Positions 52,265-63,875 of a stretch of DNA of 64,000 nucleotides are shown here, piece by piece. The translations under genes were made by a program, and so were the position numbers. Positions within the stretch are counted from its first letter, which is position 1; each line of letters begins with the position of its first letter. The notes under the pieces were generated by a model. That model was not told the DNA's origin, ran no database searches, and saw only the letters and a list, made by a program, of their open reading frames with translations. This stretch comes from Microdon myrmicae (Eukaryota > Arthropoda > Insecta > Diptera > Syrphidae), in assembly GCA_963931805.1 (NCBI GenBank), contig OZ007500.1:43459988-43523987 (forward strand). Reading direction: 5' to 3'.

Positions 52265-55200
52265 CTAAAACTAAAAATTATTTCGGTGAACGTAAATTCA
52301 CTAATACACATAGACAGAAGAGATAATCTAGGCAACATGCTTGAAGTCGAATCCCCTGATGTACTTTTGGCTAGTGAACTATACTAAACCAAAGGCACAA
52401 AATTGTCTATAAAAACTATAAGATAATCAGACGTGACAGGCCACATTCTACTCAAGGGGGTGGGGTTGCAGTTTTAATTAAAAAAGGTCTTTATCATAAG
52501 GTAATTTATAGTACAGAAGTACACAAATTTCAGGTGCTGGAAGCCTGCATAATAGATATGCCGTTGAGAAGTCAAAAGCACCTGTATGTGGTCTCCATTT
52601 ATGCCCCTCAAGCTACCCAGTGTAAGCAATTTATCAATGAAATTGATATGCTATTTCGACACCTGAAACTAGATTCGGAAAACAACTATTTCCTAATAGC
52701 GAGTGATTTCAACGCCAAGCATAGTGCTTGGGGTAACTTAACCACGAACACAAGGGGCAATGCTTTATATGATTGGTGGCAAATGAATGCTTTCGAGCGC
52801 AGATTAGAATTGTACGCCACAAGTACACCGTCTTATCCTAAAGGAAATTCATTTCTGGATTTACTTATGATCGACGATCGAATAAAGTTGCCAGGCACAG
52901 ATCTAACTACGCGAAACTGTCTTCGCACAATCGATTACGATAGCGATCACTACGGATTTGGACCCATAATTGAAGTCCCAAATGAACAATATTCACTAGA
53001 GCAGTTCGAACAGATCCACTCTTTCAATTTTCGAAAAGCTCACTGGTCACGCTTTGATCGATTAATAAAAAAAGAACTTCGTAACAGTGCCATAGACCCT
53101 CCGACTATTAGAAACCTCCATAACGACGAAATCGATCATTACTTAACAACATTGGACGATATTATTACCAATGCAATGAATCGCTCTATACCTAAAGTTC
53201 CCCATACCGACGGTTATACTAATAAGTACAGGACATCAGCAATTGACGCTTTGTATAAGCAAAAGAGCATTATGCTCTCAAAGCTGAAAAGACTTTATAG
53301 ACAGTTCAGCGACCCAAATAGTCAGGAAATAAGAACACTTAAGTCCCTAACCAAAAATCTCCAAAAATTGATCCGTGATAATTACCGTTCAAGTGTAAAT
53401 GAAGAGTGGAAGAACAAAATTCAAGCCATTCAAGCTAGCGGATCGAATATGTTCCAACAAATCAATAAAACTTTTCGAAAGAAAGATCACAATGACATTC
53501 CATATTTGCGAGTCCCACGGACTCCTGAGAATTGTCAAGCAATGCTGAACTCAGGACTCAATCTGGAGCATATCAACTCCAACGAAGAAGTAATATTAGT
53601 CGAAGACCCGCAAGACAAAGTGAACTCAATTGGTGCATGTTTCGAAGCAGTATACAGAGTGAACGAATCCACTCACTCCAATACGATCCTCGAAAACAAC
53701 GCATTCCAGACCTACAGCTCACTGAGAAATCAACTTAGTATCTGGAGGAACCAAAACCGTAGTTTTACCACATTCAGTGAAAATAACAGAGCGGACTCCC
53801 CCAGCGGTAATCAGAATATGAATATGTTTGTGAGTAAGGATGAACTTACGAACATCCTTAAGTCGATCAAAAGCAAAAAGTCTTCTGGGATAGATAGCAT
53901 CCCAAATGTAGTTTTAAAACATTTGCCTCCTGAAGCAGTAAAAATCTACACTACGCTATTCAACAACGCCTTAAATAAGGCATACTATCCAACCCACTGG
54001 AAAACTGCTATAGTCCACCCCATCCCTAAAAAGGGCAAAGACAGGACCAATCCAACCAATCTTCGCGCGATTAGTTTGCTGCCAAATATCAGCAAGGGTT
54101 TCGAGAAAATCATAAACAAAGCACTGATGAACTGGTGTGATGAAAATGAAATCATCCCCAACAACCAGTTTGGCTTTAAAGCGGGACATAGTACGGTGCA
54201 TGCCGCGTCAAAGCTTGTTTCCGACATACAATGGAACAAGACAAAGCGCCAATGCACCTGCTTAGTTGACTTTGAAAAGGCTTTCGACACCGTGTGGTTA
54301 GAAGGACTTCTTCATAAGTTAGAAAACCTGAGAATGCCTCATTATCTATTGTACAACATTTACGAAATGATAACGGACAAGCAATTTGTGGTAAAATGCG
54401 GAGATATATTCGCAAGCAAGACCTTCAAAATTACAAACGGTTTACAACAAGGGGCGGTGAATTCTCCCATTCTGTTTAATATTTACACCAGTGATTTAGT
54501 GGGTAAGCTTAACAATGCCATTGCATACGCAGACGACATTGTGGTATACAGAACAGGAGAGAAAATAGATGTCATCAATAGACTTCTCCAGGACGACTTC
54601 AATAAAATAAAACGTTTTTGTAATCACTGGAAACTAAAAATTAATTCCCACAAAACCGAGACTATCCTTTTCAGAACACCTCTCTCCAGGGCCTCTCAGG
54701 ATACAAAGTACAATTGGAAAAACTTCTCTATCGTAGGGAATAATAATCTCCCACTACAAGTGAAAACTGTAGTCAGATATCTCGGTATTTGGCTTGATCA
54801 GTATTTATACTTTGACAAGCATATAGCAGTCACTCTCTCTGCAGCAAGAAACGCATTTGTTGTCACAAAAAGTCTATTCCGAAGCAGCATTCTCAATCCA
54901 AAAGTTAAAATAATTTCATATTCGGCATTCATCCGACCAGTGTTGGTCTATGGCTGTCCAATATGGTACAATATATCCCCATTCTACATGGAAAAGATTC
55001 GCGTGTTCGAGAGACAGTGTTTGCGTTCCTGCCTCGGACTTAATAGAACACCAGAGTCACGATACCAGAAATTTTACCCTAATAAAACCCTGTATGATAA
55101 ATCAGGACTAACTAGGATAGACAACTTCATTATAAAAATTATTCGTGGCCACATTGCAAGGGCAATGTGCAGTGTAAATAATCTTATCGCGGGAGCATAT

Positions 55201-55500
55201 TATCCGAACGACATGTATCTGGAGAGTACCCTCCAGAACGGGTTCATTCCCCCAGAGGCGTTCCTCTTCTTGGACGGAAAAGGTCTAATCCAAAATGAGG
55301 GTGGAATACCTATTATATACCACGCTTTCCGTGGTGCTAGGGATAAACGAATTGTCCACAATAGCGATATCTCTAATAGGCCAGACCGACTTCGATTCAG
55401 TATGGTCATCAGTGAAAGAGATAAATCAATAATAGACCGAATCAACCCCAACTGGTGGTGGCTCCAAAACGAAGAAAGGACTTCACGTCCTCAGATATAA
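52265..55500 (+). pseudogene. Jockey-type ORF2 (endonuclease-RT), two lesions near the N terminus
   Basis: ORF2 begins in the +1 frame relative to ORF1, overlapping no codons: LKLKIISVNVNSLI and SPDVLLASELY, then a TAA at 52385. A few codons later (about 52405-52415) the reading must shift to the frame that stays open to 55500: YKIIRRDRPHSTQGGGVAVL, APQATQCKQF, IASDFNAKHSAWG, DYDSDHYGF (endonuclease), then RT blocks KKSSGIDSIPNVVLK, HPIPKKGKDRTNPTNLRAIS, FGFKAGHSTVHAASKL, CLVDFEKAFDTVW, NGLQQGAVNSPILFNIYTSD, YADDIVVY at about 54526, and a C-terminal domain with LRSCLGLNRTPESRY. No RNase H. Everything after 52415 is intact (over 1000 codons). Confidence 0.9.
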
Positions 55501-55935
55501 TATTCAGCTCTGGCGCAGCTTCCTCCCTTCCTTTTCCTTTGCCCTCCTTCCCGTTAACTTCTGTTATTTTATCTTTTTTGTTTTCATTAAGCACTTATTG
55601 TTTTGTTTTTAAAATGTTTGTATCCTCAAAAAAAAAAAAAAAAAATCTTTATTTTTTTTTGTCATAATGCTTCGAAAAGAAGAAGAGGTAGACCTCTAAG
55701 ATAATGGTTTATTTTTTTTATAATGTATGTGTATTATATTAAGAATAAATAAAAGAAAATGTAAGCTGAAAGGCATAAATTAAGCATATAATATTGTATA
55801 ATTTAGAGTGCTTGTGAAGAGCCAGTAAATTACATTATGTAGTAAAATTATTAAGATAGGTTTAGCATTTAGACTAAAATTGTAAAATATAAAAAAGACT
55901 TTGTGAATAAATGCGTCTGCAAACAAACAAACAAA
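55501..55935 (+). other. Jockey-type 3' UTR and tail
   Basis: Contains an 18-A run near 55630-55646, TTTTTTTT tracts, several AATAAA signals (for example near 55744), and ends in AAAC repeats immediately before the target duplication. The AAAC tail rather than poly(A) marks this family. Confidence 0.85.
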
Positions 55936-56063
55936 CACTTTTGAATCACGTTTTTAAAAACTCCTAATACTTTCAAACATTCCAAAAAAACAGCTGGAAC
56001 GAAATTAAGGTTCTTGCATTTCCTTCTGGCTGCGATTCACAACTATGAACGATTTTTTTTCAA

Positions 56064-56406
56064 TAGTTTTTGATCGAGGTTCAGATTTCATCGTAAAATT
56101 TTTTATAGTGCAGCAAAATATCATCAATTCTCATGACGCTTTGTTCAAACAGTCCAATGTTCAACCGGGTTAACGAAATTGTTTTATCCACTTTTTATGG
56201 AGACTACGAGTGTTATGTTTAAAGTGTGATTGATAGTTTTTGATCGAGGTTCAGATTTAATCGTAAAATTTTTTATAGTGCAGCAGAATATCATCAATTC
56301 TCATGATGACGCTTTTTTCAAACAGTCCAATGTTCAACCGGGTTAACGAAATTGTTTTATCCACTTTTTATGGAGACTACGAGTGTTATGTTTAAAGTGT
56401 GATTGT
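56064..56406 (+). repeat. Tandem duplication, 170-bp unit, two copies
   Basis: Units 56064-56233 and 56234-56406 start TAGTTTTTGATCGAGGTTCA and end AAAGTGTGATTG. They differ by a handful of substitutions and a 3-bp ATG insertion, so the duplication is recent. No coding content. Confidence 0.92.
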
Positions 56407-59007
56407 CTTCCCACATTTTTAGCGTGCGAATCGAAAATATAAAGTAGACTACTTTGCATGGAATGTCGACTCCAGTTCACTCTAAATGACTTCCTCAAAC
56501 AAATGAGATTGTTCCTAGAAGAGTTCATTAAGCTGCCGTACTATGTTGTTGCAGTCGCTTGTATCATAAATTGTGCTGGTAAATTGGGGGCAAAGTCTTA
56601 AGTTACCGAATATAATGCTTCCATCTACCGAGTGAGAGTCTTAAACCACTTACATCCAGTACTTCAAGTAATTCTGTTGCTTTTTGTTATAACACTTGTG
56701 CAAGGGAACGTTTTCTAGTATGCTTAAGTAATCTCTTTACTTTGAGAGGGGAGTACTTGTGGTCCGTACGGACGTTTCGCAAATCCAGTAACTTGTCTTG
56801 CCCGCTCGTCCTACGTCTGGGAGTGTTGTAGGGCAGTCATAAACACTGCATACACCATTGGCACCACAATCTCAGCTTGACCTAAGCCAAATGTATTACG
56901 AGAGTTTAAGGGGTGTAATGTTAAGGTAAATCTGATCGGGATGGAGACGATTTCCAATTACGACTGGTGGCAAAAGCAACTAAGTCCTTCTACTCCGTAC
57001 AAAATATACATGCTAGATCACCGCAAACCCAAAAGTACATGCTGTCTCACCCAAGGACACAGTAAAACACTCACTTATCGCCGAACTTTGAGAATTCCGG
57101 AACTCCAAAAATTTAATTATTTAATTAATCTGCAGTCCTAAATAAACTTCTGAAGAACTAAAAACTCTCTCGTTTGGCCCTATCTACGTCGATGGCATTT
57201 TGCCCAATGCGCATACTTTCGCGACACTACGCCCAGCTTCCAAAACCAAACTTTCTCCTAATGTAGCGATAAAGTGAAGCATGTAATTACTACCGCTGAT
57301 CAATCACCTCGAGGAAAAGCAAAAGGTAAACAACGTCAAAGGACAGTTTTACCGAATTTACGCTTCAAGGCTTTCAAAAAGCCAATCTGATATTTTCAAA
57401 TAACAAAGCCGAGTGTTTCAGGTTACGAGATGCTGCTAAAGGTTATTTCCCTGGTCTCAATCAACAATAACATAGATGGGCATCCAAACAGCCAACCCGT
57501 CCTCCAACCAGAAAAACATTCAAGTAAAAACTAAAAATCAGGAAAATGTTGATGTTTTAAAGTCTTCAAAAATACCTTGTCAGTAAATTTTGTTTTTGTT
57601 TTATTTCTAAATAGTGTTTAAAATTCTCCGACAGGACTTTGGTATTTTGTTGTTTAGGTTGTTCGCTTCGTTGGTTGATTGTTTTTCGATTGCCGATGTG
57701 TACTTGAGAAAGGATCGCGCTAAACTGTCTGCTGAAGCGTTTAGGCCGAATGGTGTGGTTGAGATTTAAAATATGATTTAAAGGAACTTTAGAAAGAAAA
57801 CGTGTGCGGCGAAAAGAAGATGGGAATAATGAATGGTTCTTATACAGGAAACGTATTTGAAGTTGACGTGGCTTTGACATCCTTGAGATTTCCCACGCCT
57901 ACATGAGTCCCCACGCTCACCTGTTTGTGTGTAGTTTTGCTTTCATATGCAACGCACTTCGCCCACACCCATTTGTGTCTGCACGCTTATATGAATATGT
58001 GTAGAACACGTTGGAAAACTTGTACAATTAATTTCTGTATAAAAACAGGCCACGACAAAGCCAAATCAACAGAGAGTCCTGCTCCCACGATGAATTAATC
58101 AAGATGGGAACTTGGCCTTGTCGAAAGTTCAGGTCTTGAGCACGTAAAAAACTGGGTAATATCAATACCACGCTGGACACACTATCGATTGCATAACTGA
58201 AGTCATCACATGCATGTTTCAAGATATCAAATATCGATTTGCGAGGCCAAGGCATTAAGGCCACTGAATGGGTTCAATACAGGCGAGATTTCAATGTACA
58301 ATGAGAGACGGCACGGCTTCAAATCAGGTCACGAAACCGTTTGAAAGCCACCCCACTTTTTAAATTAAGGGAGAAAAGTTCCAAAAAGTTTTGGACGTGA
58401 AGTAAATGACCCAGAATTGGAAATTACTTGGGAAGGCGACAACTAAATTGTTGTTAATGTAACAATTAACGACTTACTTGTTTTAATTGAATGAAAATAT
58501 GAGCAGGAGGGGGATGTAGCTATTTGGAATTCCATTTAAGAATAATATTAATAACAACATTAATAATAATCATATTACAACATTATTATTAAGTTTAATG
58601 CGCACTTTACATATTACAATATTTTTATTTCTGGGCTTACGTCTCTTTTACAAAAGTTCTTAATTTTAGCTGTTAGGATAAGAGGGGAGTTGTTTTTAAA
58701 AAGATTTTTGAGTGATGCAAGTCAAATATTCCTCTTGCAACGTTCCATTTGTGCAACATTCGAGAAGTTGGTTCATTGCAACTTTAGTCAGTTCGCTTGA
58801 TGTGACATGGAATGGCTCCGAACTTCTGAGATTTAAGGTTAATGAGAGATTGAAGCTGTGCTGGGCGTAATAGCGCTGTTCATATTTATTTGGTAAATTG
58901 GCGTGACAAAAGAAATTTCATGATAAATTACATGGTCTTTTGTTTTCGCGGAAATCTGTGTCGAGGTGTGTTATCGGAGATTTTTAATTAAAAAAATTAA
59001 ACCTGTG
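56407..59007. other. Long stretch without a recognised gene
   Basis: About 2.6 kb. Frames up to about 100 codons occur but resemble no family I know and lack consistent splice signals. A TAA/AAT microsatellite lies near 58543-58592. This is the longest stretch of apparently non-repetitive sequence and the most likely to be host intergenic DNA. Confidence 0.45.
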
Positions 59008-60269
59008 ATACATCATCATCATCATCGGCACTACAACCGGGATCCGGTCTTGGCCTTATTTAACAAATCTCTCCACCGGTCCCGATTTCGAGCCGATGTC
59101 ATCCCGTTTGGCACTCCCAGGCTCTGGGCATCCTGGTCTACGCCATCCATCCATCGCAGACAAGGTCTGCCGCGCTGTCTCCTTCCATACATCCTGCCAC
59201 AAAGGACTTTCCGGGCAGGCTCCTCTTCGCTCATTCGAGCTAGGTGTCCCGCCCACCGGAGTCTACCGAGCTTGCATTTTCTTGCAATATTAGCTTCAAG
59301 GTAGATTGCGTACAACTCATGGTTGTAGCGTCTCCGGAATCGTCCTCCCTCACATACGGGGCCAACAATTCTCCTTAAGACCTTCCTCTCGAACGCGGCT
59401 AAGAGTTCAGAGTGCCTTTTATTAAGCACCCAAGTCTCGGATCCATACATGAATACTGGTAAGACCATGGTCTTGTACAGTAGTAGCTTGGATGTTCTGG
59501 ATAAATTTCGGGATTTAAAGAGCCTTGATAGACCATAGTAGGCTTTGTTGGATTTGATCAGCTGTCCGCGTATTTCTTCTTCCATATTGTTATCGGCTGA
59601 TACTATTGACCCAATGTAGTTAACGGATTACACTACTTCAAATTCGTGCTCCACTACCCTGATAGTTTGACCAACGTTAGGTCTTCTCTTCGCAGAAGTT
59701 GCCACCATGTACTCAGTTTCTCCCTCATTAATGTGCAGTCCTAGTTTTTGTGCCGCCTGCTCGATCTGGGTGAAAGATTCCTGTACCGCTGATTCGGTTC
59801 TACCGATGATGTCGATGTCATCTGCGTAGGCAAGTATCTGGCTGGACTTGGTGACAATAGTCCCTCTAGTTGTAACGCCAGAGTCACGGATTGCTTTCTC
59901 CAACGCCAGGTTGAAGAGGAGGCAGGCCAGACCGTCCCCTTGTCGGAGTCCATTTAAGATGTTCATTGGTTTGGACAGCAATACCGCTATTTTTCCTTGA
60001 CTAGTTACGTTGGTCATGGTCAACCTACAAAGTCGTATCAATTTGTTTGGAATGCCGAATTCTCTCATGGCATTATATAGTTCTACCCTGACTATGCTGT
60101 CGTAGGCGGCCTTAAAGCCTGTGAATAGATTATAAAATGGAATCTTAAATTCCTGACATTTTTCCATCGCCTGCCTAAGGGTGAATATCGGATCAATCGC
60201 TGATTTGTCTGGGATGAAGCCAAACTGATATTGACCAATGATGACTTTAGCGTGTGGGGCTATCTGATC
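59008..60269 (-). mobile_element. RTE-like LINE, copy D, cut at its 5' side by an LTR
   Basis: Minus strand from the interior of RT to the GAT-repeat 3' end at 59010-59030. The sequence matches copy C up to GGGGCTATCTGATC and then switches exactly at 60270 to TGTGGGGG, the LTR start. The 5' limit is therefore an insertion junction, not a truncation by reverse transcription. Confidence 0.88.
59031..60167 (-). pseudogene. RTE reverse transcriptase and C terminus, copy D
   Basis: 60167-59628 encodes FYNLFTGFKAAYDSIVRVEL, LNGLRQGDGLACLLFNLALE, ILAYADDIDIIGRTESAVQE (catalytic YADD intact) and AKRRPNVGQTIRVVEHEFEV. A stop at about 59627 and a shift lead to 59585-59031: MEEEIRGQLIKSNKAYYGLS, LPVFMYGSETWVLNKRHSEL, FERKVLRRIVGPVCEGGRFR, RLRWAGHLARMSEEEPARKV and the C-terminal RDRWRDLLNKAKTGSRL. 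It is the cleanest copy of the 3' half. Confidence 0.88.
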
Positions 60270-60940
60270 TGTGGGGGTTTCTCTATTCTACATGAGAAAC
60301 AACCCACAATTCCAACCACAAGTCCTACCTAATTTCGACCGCTAACAGCGCGTCAACCCAATCCCAATTCCCACCGTCGGCTATTTCACCCACAATACAT
60401 AATTTCCCCAAGGACGCATAGCTAAACTCATTATCCTATGCAGACAATGCATAATTGAGTTTAGCTACTATTTTCGCCATACGGCAACACTATTGCTCTA
60501 ACCATGGGATTTCCACTGGAAATTCCATTCGTATTGGTTAGCAACAACAAGTCAAACCAAGCGATGCGGTTGCATCATCGTCCATTGGCTTGGGTATTTA
60601 CCAACATTCCACAGAGTTTTCCCCATGGTATCATATCCCCAGCCGACGCAGCGTCCTATTGACTTTTCCCAGATCACCCATTCGCTTGGGATCAATGATC
60701 TCTTTTTGCAGCTGAATAACCTCAGCTAGGTTTTCCTCTCGATCGTATTTCTGTCTTGCTATTGTGCGATGACCTATGAGATCATCACTAGGTCACTAGA
60801 CCAGTCGCATACGCGGCACTGATGCACACACACTAAGCCAGATCAACACTAGGTTATTGTGCTTTTCCTTTTGATTTCTCCATCCTGGCTACGCCCATCG
60901 ACGTCGAACGAATACACAAGTACGTTTCTACCTCGATGAG
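60270..60940 (+). mobile_element. LTR of Gypsy-type element, copy C1 (5' LTR next to gag)
   Basis: Starts TGTGGGGGTTTCTCTATTCT at the RTE junction (preceding bases GATC). Contains the long hairpin TAGCTAAACTCATTATCCTA / TGCATAATTGAGTTTAGCTA at about 60420-60470, shared with copy C2. The right end and primer-binding site are not certain. The same start motif is seen in A2 and, as a 26-bp remnant, at 27258. Confidence 0.65.
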
Positions 60941-61034
60941 TGTGGTGAGTTGGGGAGCGCACAAGAGAGCATGATTACCATTGGCGGATGGATGTGTAAA
61001 AGTAGAAATCACGATTTCCCACCCACTAAATACA

Positions 61035-62345
61035 ATGCCCACCACACGAGCCGGTACAGCTCAGCAGGCGCAAGCTGCGCTGATTCCCCAGCTTTTCGGG
61101 ACGCTTCCGGCGTCGATTTTCCATCCTTTTCACAAAACGTAAAGCTCCCTCCGTTCGACGAGGAGTATACAGAGCTTTGGTTCGCTACAGCCGAACGTTT
61201 TTTCCAGTTCGTCAATATCCACGATGAAGAACATCGTGCTATAGAATTGCTGCGGGTGCTGGGTGGGACACAGCGGATGCATATTGCGCACGCGATCAGG
61301 TCACCAGGCCCTGATCCCCACAGCAACACGCGGGAGAATCTCCTTAACGCTTTAGACCAACCCACCAGCATCAAACTACAGCGATTGGCGAACGTCACCA
61401 ATTTTTCAGGTATTAGATCATCCCTTTTCCTGACCCATTTACGCTCCATAGCGGGGACCAGGATCTCGGATGATCTAATTAGGCCACATTTTCTGGGGAG
61501 TTTACCTCAACATGCCCGCTCGGCATTAACGGCCCAACCTAACCAGAGTTTGGGCTATCTAGCTAAGGTGGCTGACGCAATTATGGAAACCGTAGACCCA
61601 CAGTCTGAGCTCCCTCCATATCAAGACGCGGCGGTTAGCCAACACGTCACACTGCCTACACGGCATCCACGGCACACATCACCTTCGTTAGCAGCACCAC
61701 GGACTGCTCCAGAGGCATCATCCTCACAGCTACCCTCCTCATCCTCCAGAAGGCACGCTCCTTTTTTGCGGGCCCAGCGAGTCTTCCTCAGACAACTCCC
61801 CTGCGCCCGCCACTATATCCGACCTTCAAGCGTTATAGGCCTCACTCCGTCGCGAGTTAAACCAAATCCGCGCGAAGGTTCGAAGCGACCATCGAAACGC
61901 ACATACCCAACGGGTAGGTCGACATTCGCCCCCTCAAGATACCACACCTGTGGATCAAACCACGAGGGACAACGGCACTCGTCGCATGTATCAGGTGACT
62001 GCACGCATCACGTGCAGTTTTCGCCATAAATTAGGCCACCTATACGACGAGTGCCGGAAAAGGCGAAACACACCTTTCTGCCGGGAGTGCTGGCGGTATG
62101 GCCACGACATTGTAGAATGTCGTGCGCGGTGCACCACACTACTACAGAACAAATCACCGTTCCAGCAGAGGGAGTCGCAGAATAGAACACATCCGGGACC
62201 ACACCAATCCTCTGCCTCCAACACTCCAGCAACATCAAACCCCCGAGTGTATAGCATTCGGAGTTGCTGCGAGTTGTGTGGCCGTACAGGTCACACACGG
62301 AACATATGCAAAGACAGGGTAAAAAGGGGATGGCACGGATGGTGA
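61035..62345 (+). pseudogene. Gypsy-type Gag remnant with two zinc knuckles
   Basis: An ATG at 61035 opens MPTTRAGTAQQAQAAL, but the capsid-like part is in another frame (60950-62029): NVKLPPFDEEYTELWFATAE, LGGTQRMHIAHAI, NVTNFSGIRSSLFLTHLRSI, RPHFLGSLPQHARSAL. A second shift near 62000 leads to two CCHC knuckles, CRECWRYGHDIVEC and CELCGRTGHTRNIC, ending at 62345. Capsid plus C-terminal knuckles is the Ty3/Gypsy gag order. No protease, RT or integrase follows, so pol is deleted or the element is broken. Confidence 0.75.
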
Positions 62346-62961
62346 TAATTAAATGAACTTAATTACATAACAACTTTAAGCCTTTTGAACTCCAGAGTAT
62401 TTGGACAACCACTATTCTTTTAACAATTTTTTTAACAAGGAAGTTTCTTTTATAATCCCTAGACGCCAAACACCACACCCGACCGATGACCGTCTCGGTC
62501 AAAAATCCCGAACCAACTCCATTCTGTTTTTCTTAATCACTCCGACGACTTTCTTCTTCCATCCTGCAGATCGAAGGATATGTTTTTTTTTTGCCCGGCC
62601 CTTTTATCAGCCGCTTTTTCCTTTCTTTATCTCTCCAGGCTTAAGATCAAAAGAGGAAACACAAAGGAAAAATCAACAGAGGATCGTGCTAATGCACATT
62701 TATGATCCTTCATGTTGGTGGGCGCTAAAACGAACGCGTGGTTCGTTTTATGGCGCAAGTTATTTGTTCTAGGAGAATGGACAAAGATGTTCCCTGTGGG
62801 AAATGATTTGGGTAAACAAACCTTTAAAGGATCATAAAATTTCAGACGTGCATTTTATGATTCTCAACAACTTTACATGAAAGTTGGACATCTGGTCCAC
62901 AGATTTGGATCCAGGGGATCTTGCGTGTTGACCATATGGTTCGTTCTTTCACGTCTTGGAT
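62346..62961. other. No gene recognised
   Basis: Sequence after the gag remnant. Two TTTATGATCCTT / GGATCATAAA-type inverted blocks near 62700 and 62828 were noted. No pol domain could be read in any frame. Confidence 0.4.
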
Positions 62962-62964
62962 TCA

Positions 62965-63545
62965 AGTTAAATTCAATATGGGCAAATTGAACGTGTAGTT
63001 CAATTTGTTTGATATTGAATTGATATCGCGATATTTAATGTATGCGCGATTAATGATGGAGATTAGCTCCAAAGAGGTAGGTATTCTGGGGTGGAGGGTT
63101 TTGTACGTAACACTGGAGTCTATATCATTAATAGTAAGAATGAATAGGAGGGGTCCAAGATGACTGCCCTGGGGAACCCCTGACGTGGGAAGAAAAGGAT
63201 TGGAGAGGGTGGATCTAAATCTGAGACGGTCGGTTCGATCGTTCAGATAGGAAGAAATCCACTTAATCAGTAGCGGTTCGAGGCCAAGGGAGAATAGCTT
63301 AAAGAGGATGAGGTTGTGTGAAATTTGGTCGAAGGCCTTGCTGAAATCGGTTGTGATTACATCGACTTCGTTGCCGGCCTCTAAGGCACGGAGAGCGTGG
63401 GATGAGAATTCAACTAGATTGGTGGTGGTCGACCTACCCGTAAGGAAACCGTGCTGGTTGGGTGAGATGATGGATTTACAGCGAAAACATAACTCGTTGT
63501 AAGGAATGCCTTCGAACATCTGTACGATTTGTCCTTGGGCGTCGA
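62965..63545 (-). pseudogene. LINE reverse transcriptase fragment (CR1/Jockey group)
   Basis: Encodes FEGIPYNELCFRCKSIISPN, QHGFLTGRSTTTNLVEFSSH, VITTDFSKAFDQISHNLI, LNDRTDRLRFRSTLSNPFLP and SGVPQGSHLGPLLFILTIND. The palm A block (DFSKAFD) is intact; the YADD block is missing because the frame ends in an unrelated KTLHPRIPTSLELISIINRA segment followed by a stop. The family is different from the other LINEs here. Confidence 0.75.
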
Positions 63546-63574
63546 TCATGACTTTCGTTTTCGATACGTTCTCG

Positions 63575-63875
63575 CCCACTTTTAAATTCTCTGGTTCAGT
63601 GTATCATCACCAAACTGTGCCTTCAATCGTGAAAAAAATTCCGATGGTTTAACGCCTTCATTTGTTAAAATTTTTATAATAATCCGTTGTGCAACAGACG
63701 TATGTAACTCTTGCTCGCTCATGATTGTACTAACTACCAGTCGAGCGCGACCGCTACCCAAGCCGGTTCCCCTACTCTTCATAACCCAAACAACAGCCAC
63801 GCACAAGATTATCTACCTCGCAACTTGTTGCTAAGCAAAAAAGTAAAATTACCGTTTATATTCGATTCGCCCTCG
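63575..63875 (-). mobile_element. Mariner-like element, 5' end only
   Basis: On the minus strand CGAGGGCGAATCGAATATAA follows TA at 63876-63877, a mariner-type inverted repeat, and ATG at 63722 opens MSEQELHTSVAQRIIIKILT and NEGVKPSEFFSRLKAQFGD, the first helix-turn-helix of a mariner-type transposase. The frame stops after 46 codons at 63582 and passes into the LINE RT fragment. This is a third mariner lineage in the window. Confidence 0.65.

Larger units (their letters stand above)
50524..55935 (+). mobile_element. Complete Jockey-type non-LTR retrotransposon (5.4 kb)
   Basis: The 13-bp duplication CACTTTTGAATCA occurs at 50511-50523 and 55936-55948. Inside: a 5' UTR starting TAGTCGCTCGTCG, ORF1 (50707-52263), ORF2 starting directly after it (about 52265-55500), a 3' UTR with internal A and T runs, and the tail CAAACAAACAAACAAA. 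Length, two-ORF layout, absence of RNase H and the gag-like ORF1 fit the Jockey clade. It looks recently inserted, although ORF2 has two lesions near its start. Confidence 0.95.

Noticed and set aside
56343..58264. Short frames in 56.4-59.0 kb as host genes
   Set aside because: No family resemblance, no splice pairing, and lengths expected by chance in AT-rich DNA.
60950..61034. Upstream extension of the gag frame from 60950
   Set aside because: It starts at a non-ATG codon and runs through LTR/leader sequence; the ATG at 61035 in the neighbouring frame is the more likely original start.
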